From Zygnema cylindricum (taxonomy: Eukaryota > Streptophyta > Zygnematophyceae > Zygnematales > Zygnemataceae): DNA of 64,000 nt. The position numbers were made by a program, and so were the translations under genes. The stretch lies in assembly GCA_037447655.1 (NCBI GenBank), contig JBBHKE010001398.1, positions 17,984-81,983 on the forward strand. The letters are read 5' to 3'. Shown piece by piece: positions 45,356-55,819 of this stretch; within the stretch, counting starts at the first letter, position 1, and every line of letters starts with the position of its first letter. The notes under the pieces were generated by a model. The model searched no databases and had not been told where the DNA came from. It worked only from the letters and a program-made list of their open reading frames with translations.

Positions 45356-46303
45356 TCACGCAACTTTTCCCGAGTTCACCATTTTCTTATGACTATCATA
45401 ATTTATATGTCCTAATCTTTTATGCCACAACTCATTATCAGATTGGACACTTGAGTAGAGAACATCATTTGCTTTATATTCAACCATGTCCATCCGGTAC
45501 ATTTTGCTAGCATCTCTAATTCCTATTTCTGCTACTTTCCCTTTTTTGCTAACAACCTGTCTACCTTCTTTCAGAACAACTTCAAAGCCTTTCCTCTCCA
45601 ATAAGGATGTAGAAAATAGATTTTTCTTAAAGTCTGGAACATACATAACATTGTGAAAGGTTCTCTCTACCGACTTTCCCCCCACATCTACTATCAAAGA
45701 TACATCACCTTGAGCTGAGGTTTGAACACTCATGCCACAAACATAGTAGATAATATTAAGAGACATTTGCTTGAGATTTGTAAAAGCCGCCCTGTTCCAC
45801 CACATGTGGGCCGACGCTCTCGTGTCCACGATCCATCGTGCATCCTTTGGACCCTCTATGGTTGCCGCCATATCAAATAACTGCGCTTCCTCTTGCTCTT
45901 TGAAGCTTAGAGACTCATCTGCATCAGTTGCAGAAGCTAAAAAAAGAGCATTTCCACGGGTATGATTTCCAGAAAAACCTCTGTGATATTGGCTCTGCTG
46001 CCAACCTGGCTTGTATAAACCATTCTCATTAGCCTTTTTCAGTTTAGGATGGTTCCTGTATCCATGACCTTTCTCTGAACAATAAAAACAAGTAGTAGAA
46101 GATGGTCTATCATGTCTTTGATTAAACTGATTTTGATTTTGGTTAAACTGACTCTTGTTCTGATTAACATTATTTTTTATGTCAAAGTCTGTTGCAAAAG
46201 CTTCAACCTTTCCTTCCTCTTCAAGGAGCTTAGTATTAGTCTCTTCCTCCAATATAATATTGTACGCTAACTGAAATGACCAGCTAGCTTTATCATGACT
46301 CAT
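45356..46303 (-). pseudogene. A1 gag C-terminus, knuckle, protease, integrase zinc finger
   Basis: 315 open codons. Zinc knuckle CFYCSEKGHGYRNH at about residues 72-85, in which the last Cys of CCHC is His. Asn/Gln-rich linker before it. Protease active site reads VDTRAS instead of D(S/T)GAS, so Gly is lost. ELWHKRLGHINYD begins the integrase zinc finger and the frame ends just after. Protein identical to copy 2 at 53384-54331. Separated from gag N-terminus by stops near 46310-46324. Confidence 0.85.
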
Positions 46304-46323
46304 TAGCTAAGCACACACACCTT

Positions 46324-46854
46324 TCAAGCTACTAGGGAGTTCCTAATAAGCAGAGTTGCTTGTTGAAAATCAGGAAATGACCCCCTATAAGAAGAGTGTG
46401 CATCAATAAGTGCACGAGAATTGTCACAATACTCGACCATAGTTCCCCCCGAGTATTTGTATCCCCAAATTTTTCCTGCCACCAAAAGCTCCTCCTGAAA
46501 ATTCGTTTTCTCGACAGCGGATTTCAGTGACGTCAAAATCTCACTCGCCTTCATCATTTTCAGTTGAGACATGACCAAATTTTCTGAAATACTAAGAATC
46601 AGATTTTTCCTTGCCATTGAATTCTTTTTCGCCCAACTTGGATCTGTTTCAGCAAAGGAGCCATCCAAGACCCCCAATAAGTCAACAGTTCCAAACAAGG
46701 ATTCGACCATCGCCGCCCAGTACGCAAAGTTTTGGCCATTGAAGATAGGAATTCTTGACGAAAGGCCCATAACCTGTTTTTCTTCAACCACCGTTGAAGG
46801 AGGAGAACCACCAGTAGTAGTGGAAGTAGACATTAAAACAACAGAAACTATCAA
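46324..46854 (-). pseudogene. A1 gag N-terminus, starting inside the 5' LTR
   Basis: 176 codons. The likely start is the Met of MSTSTTTGG (about 46833), about 60 bp inside the LTR. The frame continues through the LTR end and PBS into VMGLSSRIPIFNG and YWAAMVESLFGTVDLLGVLDG, then a UBN2-like capsid helix region. Homologous to the B and C gag starts. Confidence 0.82.
46764..46774 (-). other. A1 primer binding site (half-tRNA-iMet type)
   Basis: Complement of GGCCCATAACC, 11 nt identical to the initiator tRNA-Met anticodon arm, directly next to the LTR end. Same site in copy 2 at 54792-54802. Confidence 0.72.
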
Positions 46855-47791
46855 AACACTTACTCAACAGCCAACTTTGATCCAACACAGAATATGACTC
46901 AAAACGTCAATATGCATAAAATTTTAAACAATGATACAAAACAAAGTAAACTAACAATTTCCAAAATTTCAGATCAAATGACTTGGTAAATCATAAGATA
47001 TGATGTCTGGAGATTTCCCAAAAACTGCCCTTATAAAATCATATTTTCAAAACTAGATACTACAAAATTGGCTAAGTCGTAAGTTATATACTCACGATGT
47101 GTATCTATTGGTCTACACTAATTTGAGTAACCGTTACTGCGGTTATTACCCTGACTAAGGACAAAGTATCCCATGTGTACGTTACTGTACCGTTAGTACC
47201 TCACAAACCCTAATTACTACTTTCCAAAAACCTAATTAATGGAACACTATTTTTTATTACACCAAACTACAAAACAATATTTATTCAGATATTTTCAGAT
47301 ATCAAACCTTACACAAAACGTTCTAGGTGCTTAGTCAGCGGTAAACGCTAAAGTCCAGCCGACCTTGGTCGTGTAGTACGAAGCACAAGAGTTCTTTGTC
47401 ACTTGTGGTCCCACGTGAATCACGCTTGTGGTCCCTCGTGAATCACGCTTGTGGTCCCAAGTGAATCGCGTATATTAGAAAAAATTCAATCGACGATGGT
47501 ACCGTCGAACCGTACGATATATTTCCGAAATACCCGGTTCAGATTTCGTTTGTCCGATCCTGTGAAATACAATCGTCAACTGCGTGACTCACGCGTCTGA
47601 CTCTCGGCGCCACTCCGTAAAAACTGCAAAAGTTCTCTTGCCGACACGTGTCATTGTAAAAGTACAATATACTCTATTGTACTTTTGCTACTGTAACACT
47701 AATTAAGGTAAGTATTCTAGCAGACTACCTATAAAATATTCTAAGTTATTTTAGCCCTATCTACTGAAATAAAGATTTCTAAATTACAACA
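46775..47791 (-). repeat. A1 5' LTR
   Basis: 1017 bp; three 24-bp repeats at about 47398-47470. More diverged from its 3' partner than the two B2 LTRs are from each other, so A1 is older than B2. Confidence 0.92.
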
Positions 47792-47796
47792 TATAA

Positions 47797-50093
47797 AGTA
47801 TATAATATAATACGGTATATTATATAATACTATTGTATGCATACTATTTTTTTTTAAGTTATCGTCGATATGGAATTTGTTGGTCTCGGACCGATATATC
47901 AGATCCTCTGACCGTTCGATAACAGATAACTATCGGTATTGGTGTTATCGCGATAAAAATTTTATCGATACACAACACTACTAATTAGAGTAAATGATTT
48001 AGCCTAAAATTTTGAAATTTCGAATGAGCGTTAATAAAGCTAATTTTTATTTTACGTTATTTATTCATTGACGCTAATAGCGATTGGTGGTGTACTTTTC
48101 CCTCATGTACAAACTAAATATTATTTGCAGCCAATTGTAAATATGGAAGTTCTGTATAATACGTTTTCATCATGTACGGACAAAATAAATTTTTTTGTTG
48201 TTCCAAAAATTAGGTCTTCAAACCTCCACGAAGAGAATTGCTAAAGGTGTGTTCTCATGTGATTATGCAAGGGTTTTTTATTGTCTTTGTCGTCTAAAGA
48301 AGAGCTTGCAGTGAGAAAATATTTTGCCGTACAAAAAAATTGCGATCACCATAGTACAATTTGTGTCATTTTGAAACTTGGAATGTACTACAGCTTGTTG
48401 TTTTGCTATTTTCGACCCACTACCACGTCAAGAAACGTCATCTTCAAACTTTATTTGAAAATGACTCGCGAGTCGATTTTATTTAAAGTATTGGCTGACC
48501 AACGAATTGTATTATGGGTTTGCACGTGTTGTAAACTTTCAAAACATTTTCACAAAACGTGAAGTACAAAAAAAAAAAACAAAATTGCAGTCTGTATAGA
48601 CTATATCCCATACAGAGGCCGCGGAGAGGTCTCGAGGGGTCTCGAGCAACGGATGCCATTTCGCAAAAGCGAATTCCGTGAAGACGCCTTCCTCCCTCTC
48701 CCGCTCTCTTTCACACTATCAGTTTTATTTCTCAATTTTTGGAGCGAAATATGACAATATCCGTATGCAATAAAAGAGCTTTGGAAAATAATCATTTGGA
48801 ATACATTTGGGCATATTTTCATGGCATGTCGAGTAAGAGAAGTTGAAAAAACGAAATCGAGAAGCCATGGCCGAAAGTTATTCAATGAATGATGCCGACG
48901 TTATCACAGTTGAGCATGACGTCATAACGTCCCATAACCCTAAGAATCTACAATGTCACAAAATAGTAGACTTCTACAACCGTGGCTGTTTAGTCAACTT
49001 CAAAAATTGTCGCGAGTTTTGTGATCATCTACAACCGTCAAAATTTGTACCCACGTTTGCAACCGTCACGTTTTAAAGTAACAATTTCGTTTTCGAACAT
49101 AGGGACACACTGAAAAGTAGCACAAAGAATCTTCACTAAAAAACAAAGTAACATGACTAAGTTACGGTTACATTGGAACACACCCTAACCCCCAAGGTTG
49201 AATATATTGTAATTCGGTACAGCACCATGATATTAATTGCTCAATAGTCAACACTATTAACATTTGTATAGAGGGGAATTTGTTGTATTGAAGAATTTTT
49301 TTTTTTGAGCATCGATCTTTATATGCATACGACAAGCGAATTTGTTTAGTTAATGTGTATAGTTTTGTACAGAAGTATGAGAACATACTATAAAAAACAG
49401 CTCGCAACATATTTTATTATTTTACCACAATGTCACTTTTTTATCATCAAAATTTTACGAGAACAAAATATGTACGTTCTGAAATGTTTGTCCCCTGTCC
49501 AAAAACAAATTGAATTTCTTTTAACGACATCGAACTCTTGTAACCTTGTATCACAAGAGTTCAAAATAGTCACTTAGACTTTTGTGGGATCACTTAGACT
49601 TGTTCCAACACTGTAGAGAAATCTTTTCACACGTGCCATTATGATCTATCTGTTTACTTCCAGGTACGCTTGAATCTTGGTGATTATAAGAGGTGAAATT
49701 TTACTATCAAAATCGGGATGGTTAAACCATCTAAGTACAAAACCTGATTGGAAATGTAAAAATGTTTACTACCATTAAAGGCTTCAGCTGGAAAAACTGA
49801 AAAGAACAGAAACTACATTAGCTAAGCCACACTAAACACAAAAACATTAAAAGCAACAAAAACTTAAACAAATACCAAAACCAAACTAAAATAGCACTAA
49901 AAAACAGCGCTATAAACAAAATATAAAAGACAAACTAGGGCCGCACAAAATTACAGTACAAGTTCGTTTATTCGTATCCTTTGTAAAAAAAATTATGTTT
50001 ATGCATGTTTCCTCTTTGCAACAACATAACAAAAACAAAATAATAAATAACTAAATTTGACGCAGTAAACAAAAGGCCAAATATACGCGTTGT
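47797..50093. other. A1 flank; no gene recognised
   Basis: 47860-47970 is TATCG-rich; 47971-48092 is a small MITE; 48281-48562 and 48843-49076 are short open frames with no recognisable domain; 49790-50060 is A-rich. All repeated in copy 2. The short frames are open in both copies, but that is expected from the near-identity of the duplication. Confidence 0.6.
47971..48092 (+). mobile_element. Small TA-flanked MITE (second copy at 55999-56120)
   Basis: 122 bp with ends CACAACACTACTAATTAG and the complement of CACCACCAATCGCTATTAG, TA on both sides. Related termini to MITE-1 to MITE-5. Confidence 0.5.
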
Positions 50094-51191
50094 GATACGC
50101 GGGGTCGGCCATTACGAGCGACAAAGATGAATCAGAGCGCCACAGATTTCCGACTCCGGAGCAGAATAACACAAGGCTCAGATAGAATAAGTCACCAGGC
50201 AGTTTGATCAGAATTTAGAGTGGGTAGAGATAGGACAAACACAGAGAAGCTTCAGACAGATTTGTTACTTCCCATTATAAGAATAGAAGTACAATTGATG
50301 TAAGACAAAGTTGGACAAATTGTCCCTATTAATAAAGCTGGATTCCTGTTCTGTCTTTTCTGTTCTGTGAATGATGATTGCCTACTCCTGTGCACACAAC
50401 TAAATAGCCTAACGGTAACACATTCACTAAGTGGCGGTTCAATCATAATCTGCCACGTGTAGAATGTCCACCGCACAATAAAACGTGGGGGACAACAGCA
50501 TGTTCTGACATACAAAAACTGCAAACTGAAAACAGATTCTGCAAACTGTAAACTGACATAATCCCGCTACGATTCCCCTCCCGAAAATATCGCCTATGCT
50601 AAACAAGCCGATTTGTCTATCAAACACAAATACTACGAAACAAATCGGTGTACCGGAGAATCGCCCGGAATCGCACCAAAAACTAACATAAAATACCCTT
50701 ACTGTTGAAGGTATACAAATCCTTTGCATTCACACTCCAAGAGAGCATGTGTTGCTTTTTAGCTATTACTAAACAATAATTGCAATCATTATTGTCCGGA
50801 GAGAAGCCAAAACACGCTTGTGAGACAAATAGGAGAAATTTTTAAATAAGTCGAGATGAAGAATGTTTTTTTTCCATTTAGTTATATCTGAAGTTCGAAT
50901 ATAATAGTTGAAGTAGACAAGAATACGAGGACACTACAATACTGTACGCTTCCATTTTGGAATTTATCCCTTAGTACTACAATATAGAGCCATCGCTATA
51001 TAAGTTTATCACTCTGATTCCTTTGACCCGAGATCATAAACTACTGTAGTGTTGTTAAATTGTCCATTGTTATCGAAGGAATATTTTATTATCCAATCAC
51101 TCTGGCACTACTGTAACGTACTGAATCTTGCAACTTTTTGCACATTCCGAGGTTCCGAAAGCGTCTATGTGGCCCGTATTCTGCGCGCGAC

Positions 51192-51281
51192 CGTATGTTT
51201 AGGGTTTATTTTACCTGGGTTTGTGTTTTTTAATATTAAAAAAAACAACCCAAAGGAATAATAAACGACCCTAAACATACG
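51192..51281. repeat. Imperfect 90-bp hairpin
   Basis: CGTATGTTTAGGGT and ACCCTAAACATACG are the outer arms. The arms continue inward imperfectly to an aatatt centre, giving about 45 bp per arm. Could be a tiny foldback element. Confidence 0.75.
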
Positions 51282-51720
51282 AGCCCTTTTCGCATACCCG
51301 ATCGCGCGACGTGACGAAGGCGTTTAGGAGTGCCGAAGGGGTGCCGCGGGTCCCACACTCGAGTGGGGACATGTAACGAACCCATACTGTAACTACAGTA
51401 GTTATGGCTCATGATGGGCCACGTGGCATTTTTTATATTATTGTAACTAATTTTAATATAAGGTTAGCTGCACTAAATTATATTAACCTATCTGATACAT
51501 TATCAGTATGGGCCACTGAACAACTAAAGGTTGTCATTAATATAAATTAGTATTGTGTATCGGTAAGGATTTGTCGATAACCGATATGGTCCTTTTTTCG
51601 GGTATCCGATAATCGATATATTGGTACGATATATCGACATCGGTCTTATCGCCGATAAGTAGCCGATAATATCGGGTAATTATCGGCGATAATGCCGATA
51701 ACGATAACTATCGGTGATAA

Positions 51721-52110
51721 TTGTACGGACCGTACATATAATTGTACGGCATGTACACTCAACTGTACGTCTTATTCCCCGGATGTGGACAAGCACAGGA
51801 AGTACAGTAGCCGCCATGAGATCTGTACGGTTTTGATACGGATCCAGTAAAAACGATGTACCTTTCACATCCGACGCCATGGCTTTGTCCTTTTATTCCT
51901 GAGATCCACTGGGAAATGCCACGTGTCAATCTGTCGACTTTTTTGGCATAAGCTGCCAAAAGAGCCATTCCGGGATGCCGGCGCTCACGCTGGCCCGTCC
52001 GTTCGTGTTTTCTCATTCCAAGTCGTCCGTTCGATTCCGGCGGCGCGCAGAATGTTATTTTGCGTCCGTTGTACTTTTGTGTCCGCCGTCCTTTTCCAGT
52101 TCCATGTTCA
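51721..52110 (-). repeat. D-type LTR fragment, reverse orientation
   Basis: On the minus strand cgaacggacg, gtgagcgccggcat, ttttggca and gacacgtggca follow in the same order as the D LTR at about 32185-32262. Rich in GTAC. It abuts the left breakpoint of duplication copy 2. Confidence 0.6.
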
Positions 52111-52417
52111 CCAGTTTTTTAGTAAATTTTGGTAGATAAGACCCTCTCTCCTAGAGAGCTTTTATACAAAAACGTCAACTTTGACCCTCCATAACTTACT
52201 GCTCAGGGGAGCAAATTTAGAGATTCTTTTTGCATATTCATAGGTTCTTTTTGCTATCGACTTAGGGGAGTCTTGCCTTTACAAGGGTGAAGGTGGTCAA
52301 AGTTTTTGTCTTCCACGGTGGGAGTTATTCTTGCTGAAAAACAAAGGGGTCAGGGTTATTCTAGAGGATTCTTTCAAGCTGCCCTTTCTGAGGACCTATG
52401 GAGGTCTCAAAGTTGCA

Positions 52418-54802
52418 ACCGTTTGTTCCGCCTGAGCTAGAACGTGTGGTGAAGCATCATGTGAAGTCACTAAGGGAAGTGAAGGAAGAGTAGTCCCACT
52501 AGGCTGTGGAAAGTAGACTCGCTACGTATGATGAAAGATGACATATTCGTGTTTTTCCTTTGCCGGTTTGTCTGGTACTTTATAAGAGTCAACCGAATCT
52601 ATCTCATTTTTAATCTGGATATTTCTAGAGATAACCAATTTTTGTTTCTCAAATAAAAAAACACTATAACCTTTTGCATTATCATCATACCCCATGAAAA
52701 TACCTGGTAAGCCCTTAGCATCCATTTTCCATCTACCCTGTGAAGTATCTAGAATAAAACACTTGCAGCCAAAGATCTTAAAGTGACTAATATCAAGTTT
52801 TTCTCCTGTCTAAAGCTCATAAGGTGTAGTGCTAATGGATCTAGAGGCAATTATGTTCTTAATATAAACAGCACAGTTAAGTGTTTTAGCCCATAATTTC
52901 AAATTTAGCCCTTTATCTGCAAGTATGGACCAGGCACTCTTTGTCACTGTCCTATTTAATATTGCAGAAACACCATTCTGTGTTGGTGTATATAGAACTG
53001 TTAGATTGTGGCTCATACCTTCATGAAAGAGAAACTCTTCCAATTCCTTCGATGTGTATTCTCCCCCATTGTCCGATCTGAGCGCAAAGATTGGAACTTC
53101 ATCAAGCTTTTCCGCCCATGCTTTGTAATGTTTGAAGTGAGTAAACACTTCACTTTTATGCTGCATGAAGTAAACTTTGGTGTACCTCGAGTAGTCATCT
53201 GTGAATGTATCCATATAGTGGACGCCTCGAGGTGAAGCCACTTGAGAAGGACCAAGAACTTCAAAATGTATTAGCTGCAAAACTTTCTCCGATCTCTGGT
53301 CTGTTTCCAAGAAGCGACAATTTGTGGATCTTGTCAAGTGAACAACCATAACATGATTTTATAGGATGAGAACTGAGAGAAACTCACGCAACTTTTCCCG
53401 AGTTCACCATTTTCTTATGACTATCATAATTTATATGTCCTAATCTTTTATGCCACAACTCATTATCAGATTGGACACTTGAGTAGAGAACATCATTTGC
53501 TTTATATTCAACCATGTCCATCCGGTACATTTTGCTAGCATCTCTAATTCCTATTTCTGCTACTTTCCCTTTTTTGCTAACAACCTGTCTACCTTCTTTC
53601 AGAACAACTTCAAAGCCTTTCCTCTCCAATAAGGATGTAGAAAATAGATTTTTCTTAAAGTCTGGAACATACATAACATTGTGAAAGGTTCTCTCTACCG
53701 ACTTTCCCCCCACATCTACTATCAAAGATACATCACCTTGAGCTGAGGTTTGAACACTCATGCCACAAACATAGTAGATAATATTAAGAGACATTTGCTT
53801 GAGATTTGTAAAAGCCGCCCTGTTCCACCACATGTGGGCCGACGCTCTCGTGTCCACGATCCATCGTGCATCCTTTGGACCCTCTATGGTTGCCGCCATA
53901 TCAAATAACTGCGCTTCCTCTTGCTCTTTGAAGCTTAGAGACTCATCTGCATCAGTTGCAGAAGCTAAAAAAAGAGCATTTCCACGGGTATGATTTCCAG
54001 AAAAACCTCTATGATATTGGCTCTGCTGCCAACCTGGCTTGTATAAACCATTCTCATTAGCCTTTTTCAGTTTAGGATGGTTCCTGTATCCATGACCTTT
54101 CTCTGAACAATAAAAACAAGTAGTAGAAGATGGTCTATCATGTCTTTGATTAAACTGATTTTGATTCTGGTTAAACTGACTCTTGTTCTGATTAACATTA
54201 TTTTTTATGTCAAAGTCTGTTGCAAAAGCTTCAACCTTTCCTTCCTCTTCAAGGAGCTTAGTATTAGTCTCTTCCTCCAATATAATATTGTACGCTAACT
54301 GAAATGACCAGCTAGCTTTATCATGACTCATTAGCTAAGCACACACACCTTTCAAGCTACTAGGGAGTTCCTAATAAGCAGAGTTGCTTGTTGAAAATCA
54401 GGAAATGACCCCCTATAAGAAGAGTGTGCATCAATAAGTGCACGAGAATTGTCACAATACTCGACCATAGTTCCCCCCGAGTATTTGTATCCCCAAATTT
54501 TTCCTGCCACCAAAAGCTCCTCCTGAAAATTCGTTTTCTCGACAGCGGATTTCAGTGACGTCAAAATCTCACTCGCCTTCATCATTTTCAGTTGAGACAT
54601 GACCAAATTTTCTGAAATACTAAGAATCAGATTTTTCCTTGCCATTGAATTCTTTTTCGCCCAACTTGGATTTGTTTCAGCAAAGGAGCCATCCAAGACC
54701 CCCAATAAGTCAACAGTTCCAAACAAGGATTCGACCATCGCCGCCCAGTACGCATACTTTTGGCCATTGAATATAGGAATTCTTGACGAAAGGCCCATAA
54801 CC
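52418..54802 (-). pseudogene. A2 gag-integrase fragment (duplicate of A1)
   Basis: Minus-strand copy of the A1 coding part: gag 54882-54352, knuckle/protease 54331-53384 (protein identical to A1), integrase 53349-52522. It shares the A1 lesions (VDTRAS, NGVSAILNR, CCHH knuckle) and adds a stop near 52811 (Trp of ELWTGE). RT, RNase H and 3' LTR were never copied. It arose by DNA duplication, not retrotransposition. Confidence 0.9.
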
Positions 54803-55819
54803 TGTTTTTCTACAACCACCGTTGAAGGAGGAGAACCACCAGTAGTAGTGGAAGTAGACATTAAAACAACAGAAACTATCAAAACACTTACTCAACAGCC
54901 AACTTTGATCCAACACAGAATATGACTCAAAACGTCAATATGCATAAAATTTTAAACAATGATACAAAACAAAGTAAACTAACAATTTCCAAAATTGCAG
55001 ATCAAATGACTTGGTAAATCATAAGATATGATGTTTGGAAATTTCCCAAAAACTACCCTTATAAAATCATATTTTCAAAACTAGATACTACAAAATTGGC
55101 TAAGTCGTAAGTTATATACTCACGATGTGTATCTATTGGTCTACACTAATTTGAGTAACCGTTACTGCGGTTATTACCCTGACTAAGGACAAAGTATCCC
55201 ATGTGTACGTTACTGTACCGTTAGTACCTCACAAACCCTAATTACTACTTTCCAAAAACCTAATTCATGGAACACTATTTTTTATTACACCAAACTACAA
55301 AACAATATTTATTCAGATATTTTCAGATATCAAACCTTACACAAAACGTTCTAGGTGCTTAGTCAGCGGTAGTCGCTAAAGTCCAGCCAACCTTGGTCGT
55401 GTAGTACGAAGCACAAGAGTGCTTTGTCACTTGTGGTCCCACGTGAATCACGCTTGTGTTCCCTCGTGAATCACGCTTGTGGTCCCAAGTGAATCGCGTA
55501 TATTAGAAAAAATCCAATCGACGATGGTACCGTCGAACCGTACGATATATTTCCGAAATACCCGGTTCAGATTTCGTTTGTCCGATCCTGTGAAATACAA
55601 TCGTCAACTGCGTGACTCACGCGTCTGACTCTCGGCGCCACTCCGTAAAAACTGCAAAAGTTCTCTTGCCGACACGTGTCATTGTAAAAGTACAATATAC
55701 TCTATTGTACTTTTGCTACTGTAACACTAATTAAGGTAAGTATTCAAGCAGACTACCTATAAAATATTCTAAGTTATTTTAGCCCTATCTACTGAAATAA
55801 AGATTTCTAAATTACAACA
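54803..55819 (-). repeat. A2 5' LTR (duplicate)
   Basis: Same length and repeat number as 46775-47791. The flanking tataa at 55820 is a copy of the A1 target-site duplication with no partner on the other side. Confidence 0.92.

Larger units (their letters stand above)
40508..47791 (-). mobile_element. Copia element A1 with nested solo B LTR
   Basis: 7284 bp on the minus strand: 5' LTR 46775-47791, half-tRNA PBS 46764-46774, gag-integrase 46774-44390, solo B LTR 43316-44389, remaining pol 43315-41546, 3' LTR 40508-41545. Perfect target-site duplication TATAA at 40503-40507 and 47792-47796. LTR ends TGTTGTAATTT...CAACA. Its right half, from within the nested B LTR, was later duplicated to 52129-58121. 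Confidence 0.93.
44101..50093 (+). repeat. Segmental duplication, copy 1
   Basis: 5993 bp repeated in direct orientation at 52129-58121 with a constant offset of 8028. It begins inside the solo B LTR and ends at cgcgttgt. Contains the A1 gag-integrase part, 5' LTR and 2.3 kb of flank. Only scattered substitutions seen; several open frames are identical between copies. Confidence 0.95.
50094..52128. other. Unique spacer between the duplicated copies; no gene
   Basis: Contains an imperfect hairpin (51192-51281), a TATCG-rich segment (51560-51725) and a reverse D-type LTR fragment (51721-52110). 50094-51040 has no identified feature; the frame 50439-50729 (-) has no domain. Confidence 0.6.

Noticed and set aside
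48281-49076. Short frames conserved in both duplicated copies (93 and 77 codons)
   Set aside because: The two copies are nearly identical at the DNA level, so conservation carries no coding information; no domain seen.
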